The position numbers and the translations under genes are program-made. Positions 39,730 to 49,473 of a stretch of DNA of 64,000 nt are shown one piece after another (positions within the stretch are counted from its first letter, which is position 1; the number at the start of each line of letters is the position of its first letter). The notes under the pieces were generated by a model. It was not told where the DNA came from. It made no database searches and was given only the letters and a program-made list of their open reading frames with translations. This DNA is from Rhodococcus sp. ABRD24. GTDB lineage: Bacteria > Actinomycetota > Actinomycetes > Mycobacteriales > Mycobacteriaceae. Where the stretch lies: contig NZ_CP035319.1 in NCBI RefSeq assembly GCF_004328705.1, positions 496,001-560,000 on the forward strand. Direction: 5' to 3'.

Positions 39730-40845
39730 TTACTTGGTGCGCACCGCGACGAACGGCGGCGAGACGACCTGGCAACGCAGCGCACGCCCACGGACGTCGA
39801 CAGTCACCTCATCGCCCGCCGACAACCCGGCCGCCGAATCGAGCATGGCGAGCGCAATGCCGACCTTGAGGGTCGGCGAGAACGTGCCCGATGTGGTCTC
39901 CCCCACCGCAACACCGTCCCGGGCGACCACCAGGCCCTGTCGCAGCACGCCGCGATCGAGTGCCCTCAGGCCCCACAGCCGACGGGCCGGGCCCGAGGCC
40001 TTCTCCGCCACCAACGCGTCACGACCCCAGAACTGCGGCTTCGACCAACCGATCGCCCAACCACAGCGCGCCTGCACCGGCGAGATGTCCAGGGACAGTT
40101 CATGCCCGTGCAGCGGGTAGCCGGCCTCGGTGCGCAGTGTGTCACGGGCACCGAGCCCGGCAACCTGGCCACCCTCGGCACGCACCGCCTCGACCAGCGC
40201 CCGGAACAACGCCTCACTGTCCTCCCACCGTGGCAGCAGCTCGTAACCGAGCTCACCGGTGTACCCACTGCGACACACCCGGACCGGCATGCCGTTCCAG
40301 TCGGTATCGACGAAGCCCATGTAGCCGATGTCCGAGATTCCGGTGTCGCCGCGCAGGCCCAGGGCTGCGAGCACCTCCGCGGACCTCGGGCCCTGTACCG
40401 CGAACACCGCGTACTCACGGTGCTGATCGGTGACCTCGACCCCCTCGGGCGCCGCTGCCGCGAGACGCGCGACGACGTCTGCGGTGTTGGCTGCGTTCGG
40501 CACCAGGAACACCTCGTCAGCAGCGACGTAGTACGCGATGAGATCGTCGACGACGCCGCCCGTTTCGGTGCAGCACAACGTGTACTGGGCTTGTCCGGGG
40601 CCGACCTTCGCGAGATCGTTGGTGAGCGTCGCGTTGACGAAGTCGGCCGCGCCCGGGCCCTTCACGAGCGCCTTGCCGAGATGGCTGACGTCGAACAGAC
40701 CGACCGACTCGCGCACCGCATTGTGCTCGGCGACCGTGCCCGCGTACGCCACCGGCATCTCCCAACCACCGAAGGGCGCGAATGTCGCACCCAGGTCGAC
40801 GTGTACGGAATGGATGGGGCCTTGCAGCAGCTGCGCGTCGCTCAT
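39730..40845 (-). CDS. gcvT: Glycine cleavage system T protein (aminomethyltransferase)
   Basis: 371-residue tetrahydrofolate-dependent enzyme. N-terminal [39 protein letters not shown] with the catalytic Asp region, [16 protein letters not shown] and [20 protein letters not shown]. Works with P, H and L proteins, which are not in the window; the lipoylated H protein depends on LipA/LipB encoded here. ATG 40845 with TAACGT 8 nt upstream. No glycine riboswitch is seen in the 86-bp gap to pepA. Confidence 0.95.
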   Translation of the reverse strand: MSDAQLLQGPIHSVHVDLGATFAPFGGWEMPVAYAGTVAEHNAVRESVGLFDVSHLGKALVKGPGAADFVNATLTNDLAKVGPGQAQYTLCCTETGGVVDDLIAYYVAADEVFLVPNAANTADVVARLAAAAPEGVEVTDQHREYAVFAVQGPRSAEVLAALGLRGDTGISDIGYMGFVDTDWNGMPVRVCRSGYTGELGYELLPRWEDSEALFRALVEAVRAEGGQVAGLGARDTLRTEAGYPLHGHELSLDISPVQARCGWAIGWSKPQFWGRDALVAEKASGPARRLWGLRALDRGVLRQGLVVARDGVAVGETTSGTFSPTLKVGIALAMLDSAAGLSAGDEVTVDVRGRALRCQVVSPPFVAVRTK

Positions 40846-40931
40846 GAGGGACAACGTTAGCCGACGCCCTGAGCGAACTAACATCGGAATTCGGCCAGCA
40901 GCTTCCCCCCTGCTCAAATTCAGGAGATGCC

Positions 40932-42455
40932 TTGAGCACAACCCCTTCCCCGATCCGCCCCCTCGGACCCGACCTCGCCCTGACCGGTTCACTCGGCAAG
41001 CGCGTCGATGTCCTCGTGATCGGTCTCACGACTGGATCCGACGGCCCCGAGGCGGTGCTCGGATTCGGCGTCGACGAGGACGTGCTCGCGGGGCTGCTCG
41101 ACGATCTGCAAGCCGTCGGCGCCACCGGAAAGGCGGAGGAGCTCACCCGAATCCCCGCCCCCGCCGAGCTGCCCGTCGGCAGTGTCCTGGCCGTCGGGCT
41201 CGGCGCCGCAGACAGGATCGATGCCGAGCAGGTCCGCAAATCCGCCGGTGCCGCGGCCCGCTCGCTCGCCGGTGTCGGCACCGCCGCGACGACGCTGTCC
41301 TCGGTCGATCTCGGTGCCGCAGCCGAGGGCTTCTTCCTCGGCGCATACTCGTTCACCGAGTTCAAGTCCAGCCTGTCCGCGCCCTCCGCCGATGCACAGC
41401 CCCTCGCCCGCGTCGAACTGCTCGTGGAGTCGCCGCGCACCAAGGAACCCAAGGCCACACTGGCCCGCGCCGCCGCGATCGCGCAGGCCGTCGCGACCGC
41501 GCGCGAGTTCGTCAACATGCCGCCGAGCCACCTGTACCCGGCCGAGTTCGCCGACCGCGCGAGAGCCCTCGGCGTCGCCGCGGGCCTGACTGTGAAGGTC
41601 CTCGACGAGAAGGCGCTCGCGCGGGGCGGGTACGGCGGCATCCTCGGCGTCGGCAAGGGCTCGTCACGCCAGCCGCGTCTGGTGCAGATGACGTACTCCG
41701 GCGCCAAGCGCCGGGGCGCGAAGAAAGTCGCCCTCGTCGGCAAGGGCGTCACCTTCGACACCGGCGGCATCTCCCTCAAGCCCGGCGCCGGCATGGAGAA
41801 CATGACCTCCGATATGGGCGGTGCTGCTGCGGTCATCGCGACCGTCGTGCTCGCCGCCAAGCTCGGGCTACCGCTCGACGTCACCGCGTGGGTGCCGATG
41901 GCCGAGAACATGCCGTCCTCCACCGCGCAGCGTCCCGGCGACGTGCTTACCCAATACGGCGGCATCACCGTCGAGGTCATCAATACCGACGCCGAGGGCC
42001 GGCTGATCCTGGCCGACGCGATGGCACGGGCATGCGAGGACAACCCGGACTACCTCATCGACACCGCAACACTGACCGGCGCGCAGATGGTGGCGCTGGG
42101 CAATCGCACTCCCGGCGTCATGGGCACCGACGAGTTCCGCGACCGAGTCGCCACGATCTCGCAGCAGGTCGGCGAAAACGGCTGGGCGATGCCGATGCCC
42201 GCCGAGTTGCGCGCCGACCTCAACTCGCGCGTCGCAGACCTGGTGAACGTCGCCAACCACCGCTGGGGCGGCATGCTCGTCGCGGGCATCTACCTCAAGG
42301 AATTCGTCGCCGACGGTGTCCAGTGGGCGCACATCGACGTCGCGGGCCCGGCGTTCAACACCGGCGGCCCGTTCGGCTACACCGGCAAGGGCGGTACCGG
42401 CGTACCGGTCCGGACGATGGTGTCGGTCCTCGAGGACATCGCCGCCAACGGCTAG
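40932..42455 (+). CDS. pepA: Leucyl aminopeptidase (M17 family)
   Basis: 507-residue cytosolic dizinc aminopeptidase (Rv2213, also called pepB). The catalytic domain shows [18 protein letters not shown] with the metal-binding Lys and Asp, [13 protein letters not shown], and the M17 signature [15 protein letters not shown] 40932 has AGGAG 6 nt upstream and gives the family N-terminus. Divergent from gcvT. Confidence 0.95.
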   Translation: MSTTPSPIRPLGPDLALTGSLGKRVDVLVIGLTTGSDGPEAVLGFGVDEDVLAGLLDDLQAVGATGKAEELTRIPAPAELPVGSVLAVGLGAADRIDAEQVRKSAGAAARSLAGVGTAATTLSSVDLGAAAEGFFLGAYSFTEFKSSLSAPSADAQPLARVELLVESPRTKEPKATLARAAAIAQAVATAREFVNMPPSHLYPAEFADRARALGVAAGLTVKVLDEKALARGGYGGILGVGKGSSRQPRLVQMTYSGAKRRGAKKVALVGKGVTFDTGGISLKPGAGMENMTSDMGGAAAVIATVVLAAKLGLPLDVTAWVPMAENMPSSTAQRPGDVLTQYGGITVEVINTDAEGRLILADAMARACEDNPDYLIDTATLTGAQMVALGNRTPGVMGTDEFRDRVATISQQVGENGWAMPMPAELRADLNSRVADLVNVANHRWGGMLVAGIYLKEFVADGVQWAHIDVAGPAFNTGGPFGYTGKGGTGVPVRTMVSVLEDIAANG

Positions 42456-42484
42456 CTCATCAAGGCTGGCCCATCACGCAGTCA

Positions 42485-42530
42485 CGGGGCCGTCGGGTCT
42501 GCCGAATGTTCGGCAGACCCGACGGCCCCG
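42485..42530. terminator. 20-bp bidirectional terminator after pepA
   Basis: CGGGGCCGTCGGGTCTGCCG (42485-42504) is perfectly complementary to 42511-42530 with a 6-nt loop between convergent genes. Confidence 0.85.
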
Positions 42531-42538
42531 TCCCGCAC

Positions 42539-42901
42539 CTACAGCTCGCGGTCCCGCTCGAGCAGTTCACGCTCGCGTTCCCGCTTGCGCTCGATCCGGC
42601 GGCGGGCGTCGAAGTCACGCATCCGCTGCGGGTATCCCGTCTTACGGACGTCGTAGACGGGGATCTGCAGGTCCTGGCCCAACCGGCGGGCGCCGCGTTC
42701 TCCGCCGACCCTCCGGCGGGTCCATTCGCCGTCGGCGGCGACGAGGACCACGGTCAGTTCGGTCACGGTGGTCTGCGGTTCGATGTACGCCTCGACTCCG
42801 TGGTGCGCGCGAGCCCAGTCCGCCAGATGGCGCGCATCGGACTCCGCCGCAGACGACGTCCTCGTGGTACTACCGCGCGTGAAACGGTCGAACAACCCCA
42901 C
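42539..42901 (-). CDS. Conserved hypothetical protein between pepA and sucB
   Basis: 120 residues, unknown function. An N-terminal region (GLFDRFTRGSTTRTSSAAES) precedes an alpha/beta core (DARHLADWARAHHGVEAYIE, VTELTVVLVAADGEWTRRRV, DLQIPVYDVRKTGYPQRMRD) and a very charged C-terminal helix rich in Arg and Glu. GTG 42901 has the near-perfect ribosome binding site GGGAGGAG. It occupies the same slot in related genomes and is divergent from sucB. Confidence 0.85.
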   Translation of the reverse strand: MGLFDRFTRGSTTRTSSAAESDARHLADWARAHHGVEAYIEPQTTVTELTVVLVAADGEWTRRRVGGERGARRLGQDLQIPVYDVRKTGYPQRMRDFDARRRIERKRERERELLERDREL

Positions 42902-43063
42902 GTGAGCACTCCTCCCAGTACGCCGCCGAACTACTCCGCGACGATTCGTCCAATTTTGCCAGCTGCCGGGCTTCCACGGCGAGGAACACACGTGACGCGC
43001 CCCTCAGAAGACACGCCCGAGCGATCAATGAAAGGATGGGCGCAGCCCGCAGCATCACGGGTC

Positions 43064-43090
43064 CGAGACGTCTCGCACCGGCGGTGCGAG
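43064..43090. repeat. Palindrome plus hairpin in the divergent gap before sucB
   Basis: CGAGACGTCTCG is a 12-bp perfect palindrome at 43064-43075, overlapped by an 8-bp stem CTCGCACC/GGTGCGAG (43072-43090). It is the only structured element I see in the 307-bp gap between the GTG-started small gene and sucB; a regulatory role is possible. Confidence 0.4.
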
Positions 43091-43208
43091 GGGCCACGGG
43101 AACGTAGTAAGGCGCCGCAGGAACCGTGCATCTCGAGCACAATTGTTTTCGACCACAAGTCGACAAAACTCAACAAACCCGAACACAACTGTCGAGGAGT
43201 CAAAAGAA

Positions 43209-44966
43209 ATGGCCTTCTCCGTCCAGATGCCAGCCCTTGGTGAGTCCGTCACCGAGGGGACTGTCACGCGGTGGCTCAAGCAGGAAGGAGACACGGTCGA
43301 GGTTGACGAGCCGTTGCTCGAAGTCTCCACCGACAAAGTCGACACCGAGATCCCTTCCCCCGTGGCCGGCGTCCTGACCAAGATCGTGGCTCAGGAGGAC
43401 GACACCGTCGAGATCGGTGGAGAGCTCGCCGTGATCGGTGACGCCGGAGACGCTCCCGCGGCTGCACCGGCCGCTCCCGCGGCCGAGGCGGCACCCGCGC
43501 CCGCGGCTGCACCGGCACCGGCACCGGCACCGGCACCCGAGGCTGCACCGGCACCCGCCGCCGGCGACACGTCCGGCACCCCGGTCACCATGCCGGAACT
43601 GGGCGAGTCCGTCACCGAGGGCACCGTCACCCGCTGGCTCAAGGCCGTCGGCGACGAGGTCGCGGTGGACGAACCCCTCCTCGAGGTTTCCACCGACAAG
43701 GTCGACACCGAGATTCCGTCGCCCGTCGCCGGCATCCTGCTCGAAATCAGCGCGCAGGAGGACGACACCGTCGACGTCGGTGGCCAGCTCGCCGTCATCG
43801 GCACCGGCGCGCCTGCAGCCGCTGCTCCAGCACCCACAGCGCCGGCCCCCGCGCCAGCGGCGGCACCGGCCCCCGCGCCAGCGGCGGCACCGGCCCCCGC
43901 GCCAGCGGCGGCACCGGCACCTGCGGCACCGGCCCCCGCGCCAGCGGCGGCACCGGCACCCGCAGCACCGACTCCGGCGGCTGCCACCCCCGCAGCAGCA
44001 CCCTCGACCAACGGTGGGCCGTACGTGACCCCGCTGGTACGCAAGCTCGCCGCCGACAACAACGTCGACCTGGCGTCCGTCACCGGCACCGGTGTCGGTG
44101 GACGCATTCGTAAGCAGGACGTCCTCGCCGCCGCTGAGGCCGCGAAGGCGCCAGCTGCCGCTCCTGCCGCCACCGCGGCTCCAGCGGCCGCCGCTCCGTC
44201 GTCGCTCGCCGCCACCGCCGGCGTGCGTCCGGAGCTCGCCCACCTGCGGGGCACCACGCAGAAGGTCAACCGGATCCGTCAGATCACGGCCGTCAAGACC
44301 CGCGAATCGCTGCAGACCACTGCGCAGCTCACGCAGACCTTCGAGGTCGACGTCACCAGGATCGCGGCGCTGCGTTCGCAGGCCAAGGCCGAATTCGCCG
44401 AGCGCGAGGGTGTCAACCTGACGTTCCTGCCGTTCTTCGCGAAGGCCGTCGTCGAGGCGCTCAAGGTTCACCCGAACGTGAACGCAAGCTACGACGAGGG
44501 CGCCAAGGAGATCACCTACCACGCTGCCGAGCACCTCGGTATCGCAGTCGACACCGAGCAGGGCCTGCTCTCGCCGGTGATTCACAACGCCGGCGACCTG
44601 TCTCTGGCAGGCCTGGCTCGCGCCATCGCGGACATCGCCAAGCGTGCCCGCACCGGTGGCCTCAAGCCGGACGAGCTGTCCGGTGGCACCTTCACCATCA
44701 CCAACATCGGCAGCCAGGGCGCCCTGTTCGACACCCCGATCCTGGTTCCGCCGCAGGCGGCGATGCTGGGCACGGGCGCGATCGTCAAGCGTCCGGTCGT
44801 GGTGCAGGATGAGAACGGTAACGAGTCCATCGGCGTCCGCTCGATGTGCTACCTGCCGCTCACCTACGATCACCGCCTGGTCGACGGTGCGGATGCCGGT
44901 CGCTTCCTGACCACCATCAAGCAGCGCCTCGAGGATGCGTCGTTCGAGGCCGATCTGGGCCTGTAG
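43209..44966 (+). CDS. sucB: Dihydrolipoamide acyltransferase (E2) with two lipoyl domains
   Basis: 585-residue E2 core protein (DlaT/SucB, Rv2215-like) shared by 2-oxo acid dehydrogenases; in mycobacteria it serves pyruvate dehydrogenase and peroxiredoxin reductase. Two lipoyl domains repeat the motif [17 protein letters not shown] (lipoylated Lys). They are separated by Ala/Pro linkers, then a peripheral subunit-binding domain ([19 protein letters not shown]) and the catalytic domain ending [19 protein letters not shown] 43209 has GAGGAG. lipB and lipA, needed to lipoylate it, lie just downstream. Confidence 0.95.
   Translation: MAFSVQMPALGESVTEGTVTRWLKQEGDTVEVDEPLLEVSTDKVDTEIPSPVAGVLTKIVAQEDDTVEIGGELAVIGDAGDAPAAAPAAPAAEAAPAPAAAPAPAPAPAPEAAPAPAAGDTSGTPVTMPELGESVTEGTVTRWLKAVGDEVAVDEPLLEVSTDKVDTEIPSPVAGILLEISAQEDDTVDVGGQLAVIGTGAPAAAAPAPTAPAPAPAAAPAPAPAAAPAPAPAAAPAPAAPAPAPAAAPAPAAPTPAAATPAAAPSTNGGPYVTPLVRKLAADNNVDLASVTGTGVGGRIRKQDVLAAAEAAKAPAAAPAATAAPAAAAPSSLAATAGVRPELAHLRGTTQKVNRIRQITAVKTRESLQTTAQLTQTFEVDVTRIAALRSQAKAEFAEREGVNLTFLPFFAKAVVEALKVHPNVNASYDEGAKEITYHAAEHLGIAVDTEQGLLSPVIHNAGDLSLAGLARAIADIAKRARTGGLKPDELSGGTFTITNIGSQGALFDTPILVPPQAAMLGTGAIVKRPVVVQDENGNESIGVRSMCYLPLTYDHRLVDGADAGRFLTTIKQRLEDASFEADLGL
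43842..43952 (+). repeat. 24-nt tandem repeats encoding an Ala/Pro linker in sucB
   Basis: A 24-nt unit beginning CCGGCCCCCGCGCCAGCGG is repeated three times exactly at 43842, 43866 and 43890, and again at 43929 after a 15-nt variant. Each copy encodes eight Ala/Pro residues of the flexible linker after lipoyl domain 2. Confidence 0.9.
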
Positions 44967-45001
44967 GGCCGTATCAGTCCGGACGGCGACACCAGTCGTG
45001 G

Positions 45002-45040
45002 CCGAGGGGCACCATCTCCGCGAGGAGTGGTGCCCCTCGG
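45002..45040 (+). terminator. Stem-loop after sucB
   Basis: CCGAGGGGCACCA (45002-45014) pairs with 45028-45040 (13 bp) 35 nt past the sucB stop. Confidence 0.7.
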
Positions 45041-45071
45041 CGTATCGGTCTACAACACGAGGAGGAACCTC

Positions 45072-45962
45072 ATGAGAGTGATCGTTGCGGGATCGTCCGG
45101 CCTGATCGGGACGACGCTGGTCGGCGCGCTGGGCGCGGACGGCCACGATGTCGTCCGCCTGGTCCGGCGGCGGCCGTCGTCCGCGAACGAATCCGAGTGG
45201 GATCCGCGGCGGGGCACTCTCGACCGCACCGTGCTGAACGGAGCGGATGCCGTGATCAATCTGTGCGGCGTCGGGATCGGCGACAAGCGGTGGTCCGGCG
45301 CGTACAAGCAGCAGATCCGCGGCAGCCGGCTCGAAGCCACCAGCCTGCTCGCGCAGGCTGTCGCGGAGGCGGAAGTTCCGGCCCTGGTCAATGCGAGCGC
45401 TGTGGGCTACTACGGCGACACGGGTGACCGGGTCGTCGATGAATGGTCGCCAGCAGGTACCGGGTTTCTCGCCGAGGTGTGCCGGGACTGGGAGCGCGCG
45501 ACCGCACCGGCAGCCGACGCCGGGGTCCGGACCGTCCGGCTGCGGACCGCGACCGTGCTGTCCCCCGGCGGCGGCATGCTCGGAAAACTGCGTCCGCTCT
45601 ACAAACTGGGGCTCGGTGGCCGACTCGGCAGCGGCCGGCAATACCTGTCGTGGATCTCGCTCGCCGACGAGATCGCGGCCATCACGTTCGCGCTGACGCA
45701 CGACAAGCTGCACGGTCCGGTCAACCTCAGCGCGCCCGAGCCGGTGACGAACGCTAGATTCAACGAGGCGATGGGGCGTGCAGTGCACCGACCAGCGCCG
45801 TGGATCGTGCCGGGATTCGCCGTCTCCGCGCTGGTCGGCGAGTTCGCGCTCGAGGCAGTGCTCAGCGGACAGCGTGCAGTCCCGGTGGCACTCGAGAATG
45901 CCGGATTCACGTTCCGCCACAGCACTATCGAGGACGCGCTCGCGTATGCCCTCGGGCAATGA
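45072..45962 (+). CDS. TIGR01777-family NAD-dependent epimerase/SDR-like protein (Rv2216-like)
   Basis: 296-residue extended SDR. The nucleotide-binding loop is VIVAGSSGLIGTTLVGALGA. Family features are INLCGVGIGDKRWSGAYKQQ, NASAVGYYGDTGDRVVDEWS and a DUF1731 C-terminal part (GQRAVPVALENAGFTFRHST). The substrate is unknown; the E. coli relative is YfcH. ATG 45072 has GGAGG. It sits between sucB and lipB on the same strand. Confidence 0.9.
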   Translation: MRVIVAGSSGLIGTTLVGALGADGHDVVRLVRRRPSSANESEWDPRRGTLDRTVLNGADAVINLCGVGIGDKRWSGAYKQQIRGSRLEATSLLAQAVAEAEVPALVNASAVGYYGDTGDRVVDEWSPAGTGFLAEVCRDWERATAPAADAGVRTVRLRTATVLSPGGGMLGKLRPLYKLGLGGRLGSGRQYLSWISLADEIAAITFALTHDKLHGPVNLSAPEPVTNARFNEAMGRAVHRPAPWIVPGFAVSALVGEFALEAVLSGQRAVPVALENAGFTFRHSTIEDALAYALGQ

Positions 45963-45994
45963 CGACCCGTCCCCAACCGTGTCGGCGGCGAGCG

Positions 45995-46000
45995 TAACGT
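45995..46000 (+). promoter_or_regulatory. Probable leaderless -10 (TAACGT) of lipB
   Basis: TAACGT ends 7 nt before ATG 46008 with no ribosome binding site between. The same arrangement precedes lipA. Confidence 0.55.
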
Positions 46001-46007
46001 CTACGCC

Positions 46008-46772
46008 ATGAGTAGTGCCACCACATCGGCCCGATTCAGTTCCCAGCCCTTGGTCGTCGAACACCTCGGACTCATCGACTACATCGCGGCGTGGGACCGT
46101 CAGCGCGTCCTCGCGACCAACCGCGCCGACGACCAAGGCTCTGACACCCTGCTGCTGCTCGAGCATCCTGCGGTCTACACCGCCGGCCGACGTACCGCCC
46201 CCGAAGACCGACCCTCCGACGGCACCCCGGTGATCGACGTCGACCGCGGCGGCAAGATCACGTGGCACGGTCCCGGCCAGCTGGTCGGCTATCCGATAGT
46301 CAAGCTCGCGGAACCCGTCGACGTCGTGAGCTACGTTCGCCGGATCGAACAAGCGCTCATCACGGTGTGCACCGACCTCGGGATCGCCTGCGGCCGGGTC
46401 GAAGGCCGATCCGGAGTGTGGCTGCCCGCCGGGTGGTCCGTCGACGGCCGATGGCGACCCGAACGCAAGGTCTCGGCGATCGGCGTGCGCGTGCAGCGCG
46501 GGGTGACGATGCACGGCTTCTCGCTCAACTGCAACGCGAGCCTGGAAGGGTTCGACAACATCGTCCCGTGCGGCATCAAGGACGCCGGCGTCACGACGCT
46601 GTCGCACGAGCTCGGCCGTGACGTCACGATCGACGAGATCACGCCGGCGGTCACGACAGCGGTCACCGCGGCGCTCGACGGGACGCTCCCGGTGACCGTC
46701 CACGACATCGAGCGAGTGACCTTCGACACCCCCGTCGACGTACCCGAGTTCACCACCCTCCGGTTCGGTTGA
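46008..46772 (+). CDS. lipB: Octanoyl-[acyl carrier protein]:protein octanoyltransferase
   Basis: Moves octanoyl groups from ACP to lipoyl-domain lysines. The 254-residue protein has [36 protein letters not shown], the catalytic Lys in [20 protein letters not shown] and the catalytic Cys in [19 protein letters not shown] 46008. Precedes lipA by 52 bp; each gene appears to have its own promoter. Confidence 0.96.
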   Translation: MSSATTSARFSSQPLVVEHLGLIDYIAAWDRQRVLATNRADDQGSDTLLLLEHPAVYTAGRRTAPEDRPSDGTPVIDVDRGGKITWHGPGQLVGYPIVKLAEPVDVVSYVRRIEQALITVCTDLGIACGRVEGRSGVWLPAGWSVDGRWRPERKVSAIGVRVQRGVTMHGFSLNCNASLEGFDNIVPCGIKDAGVTTLSHELGRDVTIDEITPAVTTAVTAALDGTLPVTVHDIERVTFDTPVDVPEFTTLRFG

Positions 46773-46811
46773 GGCGCGCTGCCCAGCCCCGGATCGCGGA
46801 TCGGTCAGGCG

Positions 46812-46817
46812 TAACAT
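46812..46817 (+). promoter_or_regulatory. Probable leaderless -10 (TAACAT) of lipA
   Basis: TAACAT ends 7 nt before GTG 46825. There is no Shine-Dalgarno sequence. Confidence 0.5.
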
Positions 46818-46824
46818 CGGGGAC

Positions 46825-47838
46825 GTGACTGTCGCCCCAGAAGGACGCAAGCTGCTCCGTATCGAGATCCGAAACGCGGAGACGCCGATAGAGCGCAAGC
46901 CCAATTGGATCCGGACCCGCGCAAAAATGGGACCGGAGTACACCGAGCTCAAGAGCCTGGTGAAAAGCGAAGGCCTGCACACGGTCTGCGAGGAAGCCGG
47001 CTGCCCCAACATCTACGAATGCTGGGAAGACCGTGAGGCCACGTTCCTCATTGGTGGCGAACAGTGCACGCGCCGTTGTGATTTCTGCCAGATCGACACT
47101 GGTAAGCCCACCGCGCTGGATCGCGACGAACCGCGCCGGGTCGCCGAGAGCGTTCAGGCGATGGGCCTGCGGTACTCGACCATCACCGGCGTCGCCCGAG
47201 ACGACCTGCCAGACGGCGGATCGTGGCTGTACGCGGAGACGGTGCGCCAGATCCACGCCCTCAACCCGGGCACCGGCGTCGAGAATCTGATCCCGGACTT
47301 CAACGGCAAGCCCGAACTACTGGCCGAGGTGTTCGAGTCCCGTCCCGAGGTACTCGCTCACAACCTCGAGACCGTGCCGCGCATCTTCAAACGAATCCGT
47401 CCAGCCTTCCGCTACGAGCGCTCCCTCGGAGTGATCACCGCAGCTCGCGAGTTCGGTCTGGTCACCAAGTCCAACCTCATCCTCGGCATGGGTGAGACCC
47501 CGGAGGAGGTCCACCAGGCGATGGTGGACCTGCACGAGGCGGGCTGCGACATCATCACCATCACTCAGTACCTGCGCCCGTCGCCGCGGCACCACCCCGT
47601 CGAGCGCTGGGTCAAGCCGGAGGAGTTCGTCGAGCACTCCAAGGCGGCCGAGGAGATCGGGTTCGCCGGCGTCATGGCCGGCCCGCTGGTCCGTTCCTCG
47701 TACCGCGCCGGACGCCTGTACGCCCAGGCCATGGCCCATCACGGGCGCACCCTGCCGGAGGGTCAGGCCCACCTGGCGGAGGAGGGTAGCGCCTCTCAGG
47801 AGGCCAGCTCGGTCCTCTCCCGGCTCGCCCGAACCTGA
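46825..47838 (+). CDS. lipA: Lipoyl synthase (radical SAM)
   Basis: Inserts two sulfur atoms into octanoyl-lysine. The 337-residue enzyme has the auxiliary cluster motif [15 protein letters not shown] and the radical-SAM motif [11 protein letters not shown], then RSSYRAG with the conserved C-terminal Ser ([16 protein letters not shown]). GTG 46825. Acts after LipB on E2 (sucB) and on glycine cleavage H protein. Confidence 0.97.
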   Translation: MTVAPEGRKLLRIEIRNAETPIERKPNWIRTRAKMGPEYTELKSLVKSEGLHTVCEEAGCPNIYECWEDREATFLIGGEQCTRRCDFCQIDTGKPTALDRDEPRRVAESVQAMGLRYSTITGVARDDLPDGGSWLYAETVRQIHALNPGTGVENLIPDFNGKPELLAEVFESRPEVLAHNLETVPRIFKRIRPAFRYERSLGVITAAREFGLVTKSNLILGMGETPEEVHQAMVDLHEAGCDIITITQYLRPSPRHHPVERWVKPEEFVEHSKAAEEIGFAGVMAGPLVRSSYRAGRLYAQAMAHHGRTLPEGQAHLAEEGSASQEASSVLSRLART

Positions 47839-47855
47839 CATCGTCGTCCCCGTTC

Positions 47856-47879
47856 ACCGCGCGCGTAATCGCGCGCGGT
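47856..47879 (+). terminator. GC-rich stem-loop after lipA
   Basis: ACCGCGCGCG, loop TAAT, then CGCGCGCGGT: a 10-bp stem 17 nt past the lipA stop and just before the DUF4191 promoter. Confidence 0.65.
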
Positions 47880-47887
47880 ACGAGACG

Positions 47888-47893
47888 TATCCT
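47888..47893 (+). promoter_or_regulatory. Probable -10 (TATCCT) of the DUF4191 gene
   Basis: TATCCT ends 7 nt before ATG 47901; the spacer GTGAGGT contains a weak GAGG, so leaderless or very short-leader initiation are both possible. Confidence 0.5.
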
Positions 47894-47900
47894 GTGAGGT

Positions 47901-48656
47901 ATGGCGAACGGCAGTAGGTCCGGTAAAGCGGGCAAACCAAGCAAGGAAGCGAAGGCGGCGGCGAAAGCGGCCCGCAAGCAGGCGTCCAAGGAGCGCCGGA
48001 CGCAGATCTGGCAGGCGTTCCAGATGCAGCGCAAGGAAGACAAGCTGCTGCTGCCGCTGATGATCGGCGTGCTGGTCCTGAGCGCAGTCGTGTTCTTCGG
48101 GATCGGCCTGTTCTTCGGCATCCAGTGGTTCCTGCTGCCGATCGGCATCCTCGTCGGCGTATTGCTGGCGTTCATCCTCTTCGGCCGCCGCGTGCAGAAG
48201 ACTGTGTACGGCAAAGCCGAGGGTCAGGCCGGTGCGGCCGCATGGGCTCTCGAGAACATGCAGGGCACGTGGCGCGTGACCAATGCAGTCACTGGGACGA
48301 CCCAGCTGGACGCGGTGCACAGGGTCATCGGACGACCCGGCGTGATCCTGGTCGCCGAGGGTTCGCCGCAACGGGTCAAGGGCCTCCTCGCACAGGAGAA
48401 GAAGAAGACTGCACGCCTGGTCGGCGACACACCCATTTACGACTTCGTCGTCGGCAACGACGAGGGTCAGATCCCGCTCTCGCAGCTGACCAAGCACCTC
48501 GGCAAGCTGCCGCGCAACATCGACACCAAGCGGATGGACACGATCGAGTCCCGCCTGGCCGCGCTCGGAAGCCGGAGCGGAACTGCTATGCCCAAGGGCC
48601 CGCTGCCGCCCGGCGCGAAGATGAAGGGCATGCAGCGCACTATCCGCCGCCGCTGA
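47901..48656 (+). CDS. DUF4191 membrane protein (Rv2219-like)
   Basis: 251 residues. A Lys/Ala-rich basic N-terminus (SKEAKAAAKAARKQASKERR) is followed by two membrane helices (LPLMIGVLVLSAVVFFGIGL and WFLLPIGILVGVLLAFILFG). The cytoplasmic domain contains GTWRVTNAVTGTTQLDAVHR and a basic C-terminus (MKGMQRTIRRR). Function unknown; conserved after lipA in Corynebacteriales. ATG 47901. Confidence 0.9.
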   Translation: MANGSRSGKAGKPSKEAKAAAKAARKQASKERRTQIWQAFQMQRKEDKLLLPLMIGVLVLSAVVFFGIGLFFGIQWFLLPIGILVGVLLAFILFGRRVQKTVYGKAEGQAGAAAWALENMQGTWRVTNAVTGTTQLDAVHRVIGRPGVILVAEGSPQRVKGLLAQEKKKTARLVGDTPIYDFVVGNDEGQIPLSQLTKHLGKLPRNIDTKRMDTIESRLAALGSRSGTAMPKGPLPPGAKMKGMQRTIRRR

Positions 48657-48677
48657 CGCACCCTTCCCCCGCACGAC

Positions 48678-48724
48678 CGAATGTCACACATGTTCTCAGT
48701 TGGACTGAACGTGTGTGACATTCG
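48678..48724. terminator. 47-nt palindrome between DUF4191 and RDD genes
   Basis: CGAATGTCACACATGTTC at 48678 pairs with the end of the element (to 48724) with one mismatch, and inner TCAGT/ACTGA extends the stem to a 3-nt tip. It lies between convergent genes and probably ends both. Confidence 0.75.
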
Positions 48725-48757
48725 GCGTTGAGAGGGCGTTGAGCCGCGAAGTACCGC

Positions 48758-49234
48758 TCAGCGGGTGCGGACGAGCGCGGTGCCGGTCGCGCGATCGTGC
48801 ATGCCGCGGCCGTCGACGTCGGTGATCACGGCGGGGGCAATGAAGACCATCAGCGTCTGGCGCGCGAGGGCGCGCAGGAATCCGACGCGCACCGGACCGT
48901 CTACGCGGGCCACCTGTAGACCCATCATGTACTGGCCCGGGGTGAACGAGAACAGCGTGATGCTCACGACGCCGACGGCGAACCACAGCATCAGCGTGTA
49001 GGTCCCGATCAGTGAGTTCTCGAGAGGCGCCTCGCCGATCAACAGCATCACGACACCGGCCGAGGTGAACCAGTCGATCGCCAGTGCCGCGATACGACGT
49101 CCGGTCGTGGCCAGAGCGCCGGGTCCGTCGGCCGGCAGGCCCAGGAGTTCACCGCGATACGCCTGCTCCTTGATCTGGTCCTTGGGCAATGCCGCGGACG
49201 GTCCGGAAAGCCAGGAACCGATCATTCGTGCCAT
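48758..49234 (-). CDS. RDD-family membrane protein
   Basis: 158 residues. The RDD box appears as GRRIAALAIDWFTSAGVVML, followed by two more helices (LMLWFAVGVVSITLFSF and the region near VFIAPAVITDVDG) and a conserved TPGQYMMGLQVARVDG. RDD proteins are of unsettled function, often transport-related. ATG 49234 with TATCCT 7 nt upstream suggests a leaderless message. It is divergent from glnA1. Confidence 0.9.
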   Translation of the reverse strand: MARMIGSWLSGPSAALPKDQIKEQAYRGELLGLPADGPGALATTGRRIAALAIDWFTSAGVVMLLIGEAPLENSLIGTYTLMLWFAVGVVSITLFSFTPGQYMMGLQVARVDGPVRVGFLRALARQTLMVFIAPAVITDVDGRGMHDRATGTALVRTR

Positions 49235-49241
49235 GCTGTCC

Positions 49242-49247
49242 AGGATA
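49242..49247 (-). promoter_or_regulatory. Probable leaderless -10 (TATCCT) of the RDD gene
   Basis: On the minus strand TATCCT ends 7 nt before ATG 49234 and no ribosome binding site intervenes. Confidence 0.5.
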
Positions 49248-49359
49248 GGCGTCGACGTGTCGGTACCGACGCGACGGAGCCCGACAGTGGACCAGGTCAC
49301 ACCCGTTTTTCGTGTCTCTCGTCACATTCACCGGCCGTACACCCAGTGAACTTCGACGT

Positions 49360-49375
49360 GTAACACCCGCGAAAC
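49360..49375 (+). promoter_or_regulatory. GlnR-type binding box upstream of glnA1
   Basis: GTAACACCCGCGAAAC fits the actinobacterial GlnR consensus GTnAC-n6-GAAAC exactly, about 100 nt upstream of the glnA1 start. A weaker copy (CGTAC-n6-TGAAC) lies 24 nt further upstream. GlnR controls glnA in mycobacteria and streptomycetes under nitrogen limitation. Confidence 0.75.
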
Positions 49376-49473
49376 ATAGGCTTGATTAACGGGCAACACC
49401 GGCTCTCTACCGTTCTGCCTCGACGAAACCGCCGCAACCAATCCGGCAGGTCACCGACTGAAGGAGCACAAAC

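Noticed and set aside
39680..40930. Possible glycine riboswitch upstream of gcvT
   Set aside because: The 86-bp gap before gcvT is too short and has none of the conserved aptamer blocks.
40538..43243. A 901-codon plus-strand frame
   Set aside because: Overlaps pepA in another frame and runs antisense to gcvT and the small gene; composition is Arg-rich with no domain.
43200..47012. A 1270-codon open frame on the minus strand
   Set aside because: It lies entirely antisense to sucB, the TIGR01777 gene and lipB, crosses their intergenic gaps and is very Arg/Gly/Asp-rich; a high-GC shadow frame.
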